Assembly (NCBI RefSeq): GCF_937863485.1
Contig: NZ_CALMFY010000119.1
Coordinates: 1 to 64,000 of the forward strand
Source of the DNA: an uncultured Nostoc sp.
GTDB taxonomy: Bacteria; Cyanobacteriota; Cyanobacteriia; Cyanobacteriales; Nostocaceae
Length of the DNA stretch: 64,000 nt
Direction: 5' to 3'
The translations under genes were made by a program, and so were the position numbers. The notes beneath the pieces are model-generated. The model was not told the DNA's origin. It did no database searches and was given only the letters and a program-made list of their open reading frames with translations. Every line of letters starts with the position of its first letter. Position 1 is the stretch's first letter. Below are positions 55,263 to 63,837 of this stretch, piece after piece.

Positions 55263-56033
55263 TCAAAAAGGTAAGAACTGAAGCAAGACTGAGCCAAGAC
55301 TTCCCAAAAAGTCAACAAAACTGGGTTTACCAGCGCTTACCTTCTCATTTACAGGTGTTTGCAGTTCTTTAATAAAAGCCTGGGCTGTTTGCGTTCCAGC
55401 GGTATTGTTTTGGGATGTAAACAATTTTTCAGCAACTTGGGCATCTTTGAATGCACCTTGTCTATCCAGTATTTGGTAACAGGCAACACCACGAGCTAAA
55501 TAAGCACCGGCATATTCTGGTTTAATAGCGATCGCCTGATTAAAGTAACTGATTGCTTGCTGTTGGTTACCTTTTTGTGCTTCTGCTACACCCAAAGCAT
55601 AAAATTCTTCTGGTGAAGCAATTTGTGATGGTATACCAACTGCGCCTTGGAAGTTAGCGCCATTTAAGTAAGCACCAGTCAATTCTGCATTTGCTAGATA
55701 GGTATTTCTTAAATCAGCACCCGCCAAATTTGCCCCACTAAACTTAGTTTGGCTTAGGTTAACACCAAATAAACTCGCGCCACTCAAGTTTGCACCCCGT
55801 AAATCAGCACCGCTCAAGTTTGCCCGGCTGAGGTTAGCACCTGTGAGATTAGCACCACTCAAATTGGCTCCAGATAAGTCAGCCATCACTAAACCTGCAC
55901 TGGTTAAATCACAGTTTTGACATTGTTTGGTTGCCAATAACTGTCTAACGTGTTCAGAATTTGCTGCTTGTACGGTTGTTGTCAAACTAATCGTGGTTAA
56001 AAAGGCAGCTATGACTAAAATTTGGTTTTTCAT
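55263..56033 (-). CDS. exported pentapeptide-repeat and TPR protein
   Basis: The 256-residue protein has a signal peptide (MKNQILVIAAFLTTISLTTT, cleavage after VQA), a short helical part with a Cys pair ('TKQCQNCDLTSAGL'), about 16 pentapeptide repeats 'A(D/N)LSGANLSG' forming a right-handed beta helix (residues 50-130), then two or three TPR units ('ALGVAEAQKGNQQQAISYFNQAIAIKP') and a C-terminal hydrophobic 'VDFLGSLGSVLLQFLPF'. It probably lies in periplasm or lumen as a scaffold. ATG 56033 is chosen because the signal peptide starts there; 56057 is the alternative. Confidence 0.85.
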   Translation of the reverse strand: MKNQILVIAAFLTTISLTTTVQAANSEHVRQLLATKQCQNCDLTSAGLVMADLSGANLSGANLTGANLSRANLSGADLRGANLSGASLFGVNLSQTKFSGANLAGADLRNTYLANAELTGAYLNGANFQGAVGIPSQIASPEEFYALGVAEAQKGNQQQAISYFNQAIAIKPEYAGAYLARGVACYQILDRQGAFKDAQVAEKLFTSQNNTAGTQTAQAFIKELQTPVNEKVSAGKPSFVDFLGSLGSVLLQFLPF

Positions 56034-56490
56034 ATTCGCGTAATATTTATTACTCAATATTCAACATTAACTGAGACGGATTTATACCTCAGCCTATGAT
56101 ATGAGCAATCTGAACAGTTTGCCCTCTGTAGTTGCCTATATCACTTGTAAATTTGAGTAAACACTCACTGGTTGTGCAAGTTGACTATCTTCTAATTATT
56201 TATGCCTAGCTACTTATTTGTTCTTCAAGGGTCAGACCTTGACCTTGCTGTAGTACTTTTTGATAATTAGACATAAAATTTACACTTCTACTTCTTTGGA
56301 CTTTAAGTCAAATATACACAGATTGCATTTCTTGATTCTACAAAGAAGCCATGTCTAACGACAAGCCGCTATGCGTCTGTGCCTGGTGCTAATGTGATCT
56401 CACTCAGGAGTAAAAACAGAGATTTGCTCGTGTATGCCCTGATTTTAAATATATATGAGACTATAGAAACATTAAGACAGTCAGAAAAAC

Positions 56491-56757
56491 GTGAGTCAGC
56501 AAGACAAACTCTTAGAAAAAATCCTCTCTGGGACTTCTGATACAGACATCCCTTTCGCACAACTGTGGCAACTCTTATATACACTAGGCTTTGATGAACG
56601 GATTCGTGGCGATCATCGGATTTTTGTCAAAGCCGATGTTCAGGAAATATTGAACCTGCAACATAAAAGAGGAAAAGCCAAAAGCTATCAAATCAAACAA
56701 GTTCGTGCAGTAATTATCAAGTATAAGCTAGGAAGTAAAAATGATATTTCGTTATGA
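56491..56757 (+). CDS. hicA: HicA-like mRNA interferase toxin
   Basis: The 88-residue protein from GTG 56491 has the HicA double-stranded-RNA-binding-like fold: 'PFAQLWQLLYTLGFDERIRGDHRIF', with the catalytic His in 'RGDHRIF' where 'GSHh.F' is usual, and a C-terminal 'SYQIKQVRAVIIKYKL'. It is somewhat longer than classical HicA (about 60). It would cleave mRNA unless bound by HicB, whose gene overlaps its last 17 bases. The replacement of the usual Gly-Ser by Gly-Asp in the active loop is known in this YcfA subfamily. Confidence 0.85.
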   Translation: MSQQDKLLEKILSGTSDTDIPFAQLWQLLYTLGFDERIRGDHRIFVKADVQEILNLQHKRGKAKSYQIKQVRAVIIKYKLGSKNDISL

Positions 56758-56953
56758 AATTATTCTCTACTGGAGTGAATTAGATCAAGCCTTTATTGCT
56801 GAAGTACCAGAATTATCAGGCTGTACTGCTGACGGCGAGACTTATCAAGAAGCCCTACACAATGTAGAAGTAGTTGTGCAGGAATGGATAGAAATAGCTA
56901 AGGATTTAGGGCGTCCAGTTCCTGAACCTAGACCGCGTTTGATGTACATCTAA
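56741..56953 (+). CDS. hicB: HicB-like antitoxin
   Basis: The 70-residue protein shows the HicB partial RNase H fold: 'YEIILYWSELDQAFIAEVPELSGCTADGETYQEALHNVEVVVQEWIEIAKDLGRPVPEP'. It lacks an appended DNA-binding domain, so autoregulation may need a partner or be absent. It overlaps hicA by 17 bases, so the two are translationally coupled with the toxin first. Both genes look intact, in contrast to the other toxin-antitoxin traces at the window's left end. Confidence 0.9.
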   Translation: MIFRYEIILYWSELDQAFIAEVPELSGCTADGETYQEALHNVEVVVQEWIEIAKDLGRPVPEPRPRLMYI

Positions 56954-57256
56954 TTGATACACAAGCCAAGGGCAACTGATTTTTTAGCATCATCATAAAT
57001 GTATGACTCCTATTTGATTTTTGAACAAGACTACGAGAAAATACGTAGGAGTATAAATGATACAATTGGGTTAATCGTCCATCTTGGCATATGCGTAAAA
57101 CCATTTGAGTGAAGCGGTGTTACCAGCAAATAGAAAGCTACGACAACAATTAAAAGCAGATTTAGATGGACTGACAAAAATTCCAGATTACTCTGAAAGA
57201 TATTAAAGCCAGACAGTACACCCTTTTTTTAGCCTTGCTCCCTCTACTCTCTTTCT
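56954..57256. other. intergenic region downstream of hicAB
   Basis: There is no intact gene. A 32-codon stretch at 57105-57206 (plus strand: SEAVLPANRKLRQQLKADLD, then GLTKIPDYSERY and TAA) could be the 3' end of a lost gene, but no family was recognised. Nothing else is visible. Confidence 0.4.
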
Positions 57257-57427
57257 TCACAACTTAGACTTTAGTAATTGCTGGTACATCACTTCCCGAA
57301 TGAGCATTTCCTTATACAGCATGAGTAAAGACTGCTTGGCTTCTTCACAAGACAACGTCTGCACTTTGTCGCTAAAGCTTCGGATCGTAAATTCTTGCTC
57401 TAAAGATAATTTAAATGATTGATTCAT
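57257..57427 (-). CDS. nblA: NblA phycobilisome degradation protein
   Basis: The 56-residue protein reads MNQSFKLSLEQEFTIRSFSD and KVQTLSCEEAKQSLLMLYKE, then MLIREVMYQQLLKSKL. This is the NblA pattern 'LSLEQ.F..RSF...V...S.e.A...L..LY..M..RE..Y..LLK'. NblA is a small adaptor that brings phycobilisomes to the ClpC protease when nitrogen or sulfur is scarce. AGGAG lies seven bases upstream of the ATG. The leader is long and AT-rich, fitting a starvation-induced promoter, but no consensus NtcA site was found. It is too short for usual ORF cut-offs. Confidence 0.92.
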   Translation of the reverse strand: MNQSFKLSLEQEFTIRSFSDKVQTLSCEEAKQSLLMLYKEMLIREVMYQQLLKSKL

Positions 57428-57857
57428 TCTTGGCTCCTATGCCTAATTAAGTCGAAAACTATAAGGTTAATGAGAATAGGCTTGTTACATCGGTTGTAGT
57501 AAAAAATTATTTGAGATATGAAATGTAAATAAGTTTTCAATCTCTAGTAATCTAGCATTACAGATATTTGTTTAAAATCATGTTTTAGCTAAGGTTTGAG
57601 ATGTATAAGATGAGTGTATAAGTAGTTTATTTTTCCAAAAATTAGTAAATTTAGAGTAAAGTCTGACATTTTGTATAACTTTTAGTGAACAGCATAGTAA
57701 TTACATATAAAAGATAAAAATTAATAAATAGTAATAAAACTTTAATATCTGAGATTAAAAGCGGGTTTTTGTCTGATGGTGAAGCGATCGCTTCACGGAT
57801 CACTCGCCAGGATTCAAGGAGTTAAAAAGCTTTCGCTCATAAGGGGTGGACACAAGA
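57428..57857. other. AT-rich upstream region of nblA
   Basis: There is no gene. The segment 57480-57770 is strongly AT-rich and probably holds the nblA promoter. A HIP1 octamer lies at about 57785, next to 'cttcacggatcactcgcc'. Confidence 0.45.
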
Positions 57858-57893
57858 AAATTTGGCTTTTGAAGTCAACTTCAAAAGCCAAAT
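57858..57893. repeat. perfect 17-bp palindrome with 2-base spacer
   Basis: The arms 57858-57874 and 57877-57893 are exact inverted complements (core 'ggcttttgaag'). 'ggttggctgtttttt' follows, so transcription termination from the left is possible. Such a long perfect palindrome with almost no loop may also be half of an element end. No matching second copy was found in the window. Confidence 0.7.
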
Positions 57894-58026
57894 TGGTTGG
57901 CTGTTTTTTAGTAGGCATTCGGTTGAGCGTCATATCTTTATAGAAATTTGTTCTGTGTTGCTGTTGAATTGGTGAGAGATTGCTACCAATCCGCCGACAG
58001 AATTCTTGGAACTAGAAGAATACGCC

Positions 58027-58164
58027 CCAATACGCTTGGGTTAAGGAGAATTGTAGGTTGGGTTGAGGAACGAAAACCAACATTTTCAGTGGTTTGTTGG
58101 GTTTCACTTCGTTCAACCCAACCTACGCGGTTTATGGTTTTTGACGCTAACCCAAGCGTATTGG
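58027..58164. mobile_element. 138-bp MITE-like element with 17-bp TIRs, 8-bp direct repeats
   Basis: The outer arms 58027-58043 and 58148-58164 are exact inverted complements beginning 'ccaatacgcttggg'. 'aatacgcc' stands directly outside on both sides (58019-58026 and 58165-58172). Inside lies a second inverted pair, 'gtaggttgggttga' (58053-58066) with 'tcaacccaacctac' (58113-58126), the well-known cyanobacterial 'taggttggg' repeat. It therefore looks like a foldback element, or one repeat nested in another. The open frame crossing it (57948-58292) is not a gene. Confidence 0.75.
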
Positions 58165-58407
58165 AATACGCCCAGCCCCCTGTCCTAGATATTGACACCT
58201 TAGTACAACAGGTGCGATGTCTACGAGGGGCTATTCGGCGTCGCAACGCTTTGAAAAAATTCAAAACCAGTGCAGCACCTTGCAGTTATTAGATATTAGC
58301 CACCCCGTTAGAATCGATAGCAGTCCTAAATCATTCGTGAAAAGTTAGATCCCCAACAGCTTTTACGAAGTCGGGGATGTGGACAGCGCTAAATCTAATT
58401 GAAAAGG

Positions 58408-59469
58408 TTAGTTACTGGCAACCTTACAAATCACCATAAGATGTGATTTGTATTTGTCAGTATTATATTGAATAAGTTGTAATCCAGAAGATTCTATTTC
58501 TTGCAAAAGTTTAGGAATTTCATACTTATGATGTCGCCAAATAGTAATTTCTTCACCTTCAGATATTTCTATTTTCTTATCTATCCCCATCTGACTGAAA
58601 TTTATAATATAATTATGACGAAATTTCATATTAGCAACTATACTATCTGTTTTTAAATCATATTTTCTCACCAATTCACAATCTTCAGATTTAATCCCAA
58701 TATTATTTTTAACCCATCCATATATTTCCTCTACATGATACTTGCAGCCACCTCTGACGTTTCCATCCCATTGAGAGTTAGAACCAGTTTCATTAGTGAA
58801 CACCAGAAAATCATTTTTTCCCATGCTATCTCTAAAGTTTTTGAGTACCTCATCTCTATTTTGATGATTCCCAATAGTAACACCTAAGTGGAAAAATATT
58901 TTTGCTGTGTCATCCATTTCAAGGCCAGCTTGATTTTGAAATAAAACTTTAGGTATACTACTATTTTCTATGTCAATCGTCGAACTGATAAATTCAATGA
59001 GAGGAAACCATTTTCTAAAATTATTTTTGGATAAATGAAGCAATTCATCGCTAATATCTAAGGCAATATATTTATTAACCTTTCCCAATTTATTAAGTCT
59101 TTGAATAAAATTTTTAACTGGATATGAATTTCCTGCACCAACGTCTACAATATTTACTTTTTCGCCACTTTTAATATTGTCATTAAAGTATTTAAAGTTC
59201 TTCTTTAAAAGGTCAACTTCTACACTTGATGTCCGATACCATGTAGGAATAATATATTTTAGATAAAAATCATTCCAGATTTTTGCGCCTCTACCTTTAT
59301 AAGAATACTTTAGAGGTATTTCTCGTCTGATTTCTAATGCATGAATTATCCCTATAACTTCTTCCTCAGAAAAAAGAGAGTAGAACTCAGAACTTGGCTT
59401 TGCTGTGCGACTGATAGCAGTTGAGATATCCGATGGAAGTTGGGAATTGCTATGAAAATTTTGAGCCAT
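58408..59469 (-). CDS. EgtD-like SAM-dependent methyltransferase (histidine-methyltransferase family)
   Basis: The 353-residue protein belongs to the PF10017 family. It has the SAM motif 'VNIVDVGAGNSYPVKNFI', the acidic loop 'YIALDISDELLHLS', the motif 'FFHLGVTIGNHQNRDEVLKNF' (where EgtD has 'GSNIGN') and a C-terminal 'KYKSHLMVICK'. EgtD trimethylates histidine in ergothioneine synthesis, while relatives methylate other amino-acid-derived amines. No egtB partner is nearby and the N-terminal part is diverged, so the substrate is uncertain. The gene is AT-rich compared with its neighbours and lies upstream of, and divergent from, the ABC exporter pair, which hints at transfer and possible linked function. 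Confidence 0.8.
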   Translation of the reverse strand: MAQNFHSNSQLPSDISTAISRTAKPSSEFYSLFSEEEVIGIIHALEIRREIPLKYSYKGRGAKIWNDFYLKYIIPTWYRTSSVEVDLLKKNFKYFNDNIKSGEKVNIVDVGAGNSYPVKNFIQRLNKLGKVNKYIALDISDELLHLSKNNFRKWFPLIEFISSTIDIENSSIPKVLFQNQAGLEMDDTAKIFFHLGVTIGNHQNRDEVLKNFRDSMGKNDFLVFTNETGSNSQWDGNVRGGCKYHVEEIYGWVKNNIGIKSEDCELVRKYDLKTDSIVANMKFRHNYIINFSQMGIDKKIEISEGEEITIWRHHKYEIPKLLQEIESSGLQLIQYNTDKYKSHLMVICKVASN

Positions 59470-59815
59470 TATTCTTGTTCTTTGCTTTTCTGAGGTATTT
59501 AAATGGATTAAGGCGTATTTTGAAACTACTCGTTTAGACTCTTAACTTTTTAAATCCTTCTTAAAAAGGAGGACTTTAAGAGACTCTGAGCAAGCCTTTT
59601 AAAGGGAGGTTAGGGGAATCTAAGACTTTGAAAACACCCCCTAGCCACAATGCTTGCTAAAGAGGTATTTTCCCATGCCACTGTCCCAAAATTCGGAATT
59701 TCTACCACAAATAGGAGAGTTGCTCTCTATCCTACATTCCCCACTGTCAACTGGCGGATTGGTTTTTACAATCAAAATAGGAGATAATTTTTCAATGATA
59801 CAGGGGTAAATACCA
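59470..59815. other. intergenic region between methyltransferase and ABC exporter
   Basis: There is no gene. Typical 'tttttaaggaggac / gggaggttagggg' dispersed repeat material lies at 59555-59640. 'caggggta' precedes the likely TTG start of the ABC gene. Divergent promoters are expected here. Confidence 0.45.
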
Positions 59816-61603
59816 TTGGTTCAGCAACCAGAACTCCAGGAAACTTCGTCGATACGGTCAATCCAGCGGGTGCTTGAGAGTTTAAGCACTTACCGATGGA
59901 CTTCGCTAGGAGCATTGGCCAGCCTGTTGCTGTTGACGATCGCAAACGCAGTTACCCCACAACTATTTCGGTGGGGAATTGATCAGGGCATCATCAAACA
60001 AAATTTACAAATTGTGCTATACAGCGCCGCCTGGATGGTACTCGCCGCGATCGCTCGTGGTTTATTTAACTTTGGACAAAGCTATTTGGCAGAAGCGATG
60101 TCTCAGGGTGTGGCCTATGACCTGCGAAACAAAATTTTTAGCAAAATTCAAAATCTCAGTTTCAGTTATCATGACCAGGCGCAGACTTCCCAACTGCTAA
60201 CTCGTGTCACCAGCGACATTGAGCAGATCCGCACCTTTGTTGGCACTAGCTTAATTCAGGTCATCGGTTCAGTTGTGACATTGGTGAGTATTTCAGTGAT
60301 TTTGCTGGTGATGAACTGGCGATTAGCATTGATTACCCTGACAGTAGTGCCCCTATGCGGATGGTTGATGGCGCAATTTATTACCCGGAATGATAAACTT
60401 TTTCGGCAAGTACAAGAGCAACTGAGCGACCTCAATGCTGTATTGCAAGAAAACTTACTAGGAATACGGGTAGTGAAAGCCTTTGTGCGGGAGTCAACTG
60501 AAAGGTCGCGTTACACGACCCTGAATGATGGTCTAGTCAGGGCAAACATGAAGACCATTAGCGCCATCCGTAATACCTTTCCGTTAATATTTTTACTGAG
60601 TAATTTGGTAACACTGGCAGTTTTCGGCTACGGAGGAGCGCAGGTGATTGGGCGCAGATTTTCCATTGGCGAACTGGTGGCGTTTAACTCCTACCTAGCG
60701 TTAATTCTCCAACCTATTTTGTTGATTGGATTTGCTGCACCTGCGATCGCTCAATCAGCTGCTTCTGCGGAACGGGTTTATGAAGTTGTAGATGCAGAGA
60801 TAGAAATTCGTGATCGCCCCGGTGCTGTCCCATTTGACACCACCGCTGGGAGAATCACCTTTGAAAATGTTTCGTTTCGCTATCCAGGAGCGACAACCGA
60901 AGCTCTTAAAGAAGTTTCCTTTGAAACGAAGCCTAACGAGTTGATCGCCGTTCTAGGGATGACTGCTTCGGGAAAAAGTACAATCATGAACTTAATTCCC
61001 CGCTTTTACGATGTCACAGGGGGAGCAGTTCGCATTGACGGACGAGATGTAAAAGATTTGACGCTCAAAAGCCTTAGATCGCGTATTGGCATTGTATTTC
61101 AGGAAACCACCCTCTTCTCTGGCACAATCCGCGAAAATATTGCCTACGCAAAACCCAATGCAACTCTAGAGCAGGTGATTGAGGTTGCAAAAACCGCACA
61201 AATGCACGATTTTATCAGTAGTCTACCCGATGGCTACGAGACGATCGTGGGTGAACGGGGCGTGGGCTTATCTGGTGGACAAAAACAACGAATTGCGATC
61301 GCTCGGACTTTACTTACCGATTACAGCATTCTGATTTTGGATGATAGTACCTCGGCAGTCGATGCCAAGACTGCTGCCCAGATTCAAGCCGAACTGGATA
61401 AGTTAATCCACCAAAAAGCTTGTACAACTTTTGTAGTAGCTCAACGTATTAGCACCGTCAAGAATGCCGATCGGATTTTTCTTATAGATAAAGGACGATT
61501 AGTGGCACAAGGCACCCATGAGGAATTGATGCAAACCAGCCCGCTCTACGGTGTGATTTTGGAATCTCAGGTTAAGGTGAAGAAACAAATGATCTTAAAT
61601 TAG
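59816..61603 (+). CDS. ABC exporter half-transporter with degenerate catalytic site
   Basis: The 595-residue protein has six membrane helices (residues 30-320) and a nucleotide-binding domain (345-595). Walker A is intact (GMTASGKST) and the signature is canonical (LSGGQKQR), but the Walker B end is 'LILDDSTSAVD', with Asp for the catalytic Glu, and the switch His is Gln ('FVVAQRISTV'). This is the degenerate half of a heterodimeric exporter such as TM287/288 or BmrCD. Its start is a TTG preceded by CAGGGG; no ATG lies nearby in frame. It pairs with the next gene, which has the reciprocal defects. The substrate is unknown. Confidence 0.9.
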   Translation: MVQQPELQETSSIRSIQRVLESLSTYRWTSLGALASLLLLTIANAVTPQLFRWGIDQGIIKQNLQIVLYSAAWMVLAAIARGLFNFGQSYLAEAMSQGVAYDLRNKIFSKIQNLSFSYHDQAQTSQLLTRVTSDIEQIRTFVGTSLIQVIGSVVTLVSISVILLVMNWRLALITLTVVPLCGWLMAQFITRNDKLFRQVQEQLSDLNAVLQENLLGIRVVKAFVRESTERSRYTTLNDGLVRANMKTISAIRNTFPLIFLLSNLVTLAVFGYGGAQVIGRRFSIGELVAFNSYLALILQPILLIGFAAPAIAQSAASAERVYEVVDAEIEIRDRPGAVPFDTTAGRITFENVSFRYPGATTEALKEVSFETKPNELIAVLGMTASGKSTIMNLIPRFYDVTGGAVRIDGRDVKDLTLKSLRSRIGIVFQETTLFSGTIRENIAYAKPNATLEQVIEVAKTAQMHDFISSLPDGYETIVGERGVGLSGGQKQRIAIARTLLTDYSILILDDSTSAVDAKTAAQIQAELDKLIHQKACTTFVVAQRISTVKNADRIFLIDKGRLVAQGTHEELMQTSPLYGVILESQVKVKKQMILN

Positions 61604-61998
61604 CACAAGTAGTCCAATACAGTTCAGTTAAGCATTTCTTCCTTCTCTTCCTTCTCTTCTCTACGAGAGGCTACGCCCTAAGCGAAGCTATGCCGCAGGC
61701 TTTACGAGACGCTACGCAAATGCGTTCTTTTCTACTAGACCAGAGACGAATGCGTCCTTCTGGTGCGGACGCTGTGTGTACCCCTACGGTGATCTTGCTA
61801 CAGGTAGTGTCTGTCTGCGACACGCTGCGCGAACGTAGAGATGGCAGTAGCCTGGGCGTCTACGTTAAAAAAATTGACGAGGAGGAATTAAGCCTTAACC
61901 CAACGTATTGATAAATAGTCTTGCTTAAGATTTTTATAACAGCGAATAAAGACAAAGACTTTTAATCCAAAATCCAAAATCTAAAATCCAAAATTGGT
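61604..61998. other. repeat-filled spacer between the two ABC genes
   Basis: The 395-base gap separates two genes that should be expressed together. It contains the second copy of the 67-bp dispersed repeat and another palindromic unit ('ctgcgacacgctgcgcgaac', about 61816-61835). The open frame across 61690-61911 is repeat-derived. 'ccaaaatctaaaatccaaaatt' direct repeats precede the next start. Confidence 0.6.
61651..61717 (+). repeat. 67-bp dispersed repeat, copy 2
   Basis: Identical to 2439-2505, in the same orientation, 59 kb apart. Here it lies between the two ABC exporter genes, while the other copy splits an IS982 transposase remnant. Confidence 0.9.
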
Positions 61999-63792
61999 AT
62001 GAGAGGCACAGTTACCGTTGTTGCATCTGAGCAGGCGAGTCAGCAATTTTCCACCCTGCGGCGCTTTTTGCAATACCTGCTACTTTATCGCAAAGATATT
62101 CCCATCGCCTTGACATTAGTATTTATTGGTGCTTTAACCCAGGCAATTGGGCCGTTTTTCATCGGTTGGTCGATTGATCACCTAATTGCCCAAGGCAATT
62201 TGCAAGGACTGCTGGTGTTATTAGGACTACTAGCGCTGAACTATGGACTTGGAATCTTGGCAATCCGGGGTCAAATTATTCGAGTCGGCTGGATTATGCA
62301 GCGATTGCTGGCTCAACTGAGGCAAGATATTTTCACTAAAATCCAAAGTCTGCCACTCAGCTTTTTCGATCGCAGCGAAGCAGGCGATTTAATGAGCCGC
62401 CTGCTGAATGATGTCAATACTGTAAATCAGGCATTTGGACTGACGATCGCCCAAATGCTGGGCAACACTTTCAGTTTGGTCGGCATAATCATTGCTATGC
62501 TCTCAATCAACCTGCAACTCGGTTTGTTAAGCAATCTGGTTGTGCCACTGATGATTTTTACCACAAGCTTGTTTGCGCGTTGGGCAAGAGCCAGGTTTCG
62601 TGTTACGCGACAGACTATTGGGGAGCTTTCCGCCAAGTTAGAAGAAGATATTGGTAGCGTCAGAGAAGCACAGGCATTTAATCGTGTACAGATGAACATC
62701 GCAGAATTTGACATTCTCAACGCTGCCAATCGTGATGCTAACGTCGATGCTGTAGCAATTACTTCGGCCTTTTTGCCCTCGATCGATTTTCTCAACACAC
62801 TAGCAACGGCAGCCGTGCTGGCCTATGGTGGCTATCTTGCGGTCACTGGAGGTGCAACCGTGGGTGTGGTGACATCTTTTTTACTTTATGTCCAGCAATT
62901 CTTCCGCCCGATCCAAATTCTCAGCCAGTTTTACACCCAAGCTCAATCTGCCTTCGCCGGATTAGAGCGAATCTTTCTATTGCTAGATGAACCGTCAGAA
63001 CTCAAAGACGCACCCGATGCGACAGAAATGCTGCCTATTCAGGGTGAAGTGACATTTGAAAATGTCAAGTTTGGCTACAACCCAGATCAATTGGTTCTCA
63101 AAGGGGTGAATTTGCACGCCTATCCAGGGCAGATGGTTGCGTTAGTAGGGCCGACAGGTTCGGGAAAAAGTACGATCATTAACTTGATTTTGCGCTTCTA
63201 CGATGTATCTGGCGGTGCAGTGAAAATTGATGATGTTGATGTGCGTAGCGTGACTCAAGCAAGTCTGCGGCGTCAAATTGGCATCGTCCTGCAAGACAAT
63301 ATTCTGTTCAGCGGTACCGTTGCCGAAAACATTGCTTTTGGCGTTCCTTACGCCACCCAAGCTGATATCGAAGAGGCTGCACAACTAGCAAATGTGCATG
63401 AGTTCATTACCTCACTGCCACAGGGTTATACAACTCAATTGGGTGAACGGGGCGCTCCCCTGAGCCAAGGACAACGACAACTGATCAGTATTGCCCGTGC
63501 GGTGTTGATTAACCCCCAAATTCTGATTCTTGATGAAGCCACCAGCAGCATCGATACCCGCACAGAAGCGCTAGTACAAACTGCGATCGCCCGCTTGCTG
63601 CAAGGTCGTACCAGCTTCGTGATTGCTCACCGCCTCAGTACAGTTACTCTGGCAGATCAGGTATTAGTAATTCAGCAGGGACAAATTGTAGAGCAGGGTA
63701 CTCACGCCGAACTCATCGATCAGCAGGGTGTCTATGCGAATCTCTATGCCCTACAACTGGGTGCAGCAGACACAATGGTTCTCCAAAACTGA
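61999..63792 (+). CDS. ABC exporter half-transporter with canonical catalytic site
   Basis: The 597-residue protein has a six-helix membrane domain (residues 30-325) and a nucleotide-binding domain with Walker A 'GPTGSGKST', intact Walker B Glu 'LILDEATSSID' and switch His 'FVIAHRLSTV'. The signature is altered to 'LSQGQRQ'. This complements the preceding gene: in a heterodimer its Walker sites face the canonical signature of the partner (active site), while its own LSQGQ faces the partner's degenerate Walker B (inactive site). It acts in lipid, peptide or drug export; the substrate is not indicated by neighbours. Confidence 0.92.
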   Translation: MRGTVTVVASEQASQQFSTLRRFLQYLLLYRKDIPIALTLVFIGALTQAIGPFFIGWSIDHLIAQGNLQGLLVLLGLLALNYGLGILAIRGQIIRVGWIMQRLLAQLRQDIFTKIQSLPLSFFDRSEAGDLMSRLLNDVNTVNQAFGLTIAQMLGNTFSLVGIIIAMLSINLQLGLLSNLVVPLMIFTTSLFARWARARFRVTRQTIGELSAKLEEDIGSVREAQAFNRVQMNIAEFDILNAANRDANVDAVAITSAFLPSIDFLNTLATAAVLAYGGYLAVTGGATVGVVTSFLLYVQQFFRPIQILSQFYTQAQSAFAGLERIFLLLDEPSELKDAPDATEMLPIQGEVTFENVKFGYNPDQLVLKGVNLHAYPGQMVALVGPTGSGKSTIINLILRFYDVSGGAVKIDDVDVRSVTQASLRRQIGIVLQDNILFSGTVAENIAFGVPYATQADIEEAAQLANVHEFITSLPQGYTTQLGERGAPLSQGQRQLISIARAVLINPQILILDEATSSIDTRTEALVQTAIARLLQGRTSFVIAHRLSTVTLADQVLVIQQGQIVEQGTHAELIDQQGVYANLYALQLGAADTMVLQN

Positions 63793-63837
63793 AAGTAAAA
63801 TATATATAGCTCGAATTTCTCAATTGCCAGCAAAGAA

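Noticed and set aside
57948-58292. 114-codon plus-strand frame and its 93-codon antisense counterpart
   Set aside because: Both run across an inverted-repeat element (58027-58164), which yields open frames on both strands.
61690-61911. 73-codon frame between the two ABC genes
   Set aside because: Composed of the 67-bp dispersed repeat and another palindromic unit.
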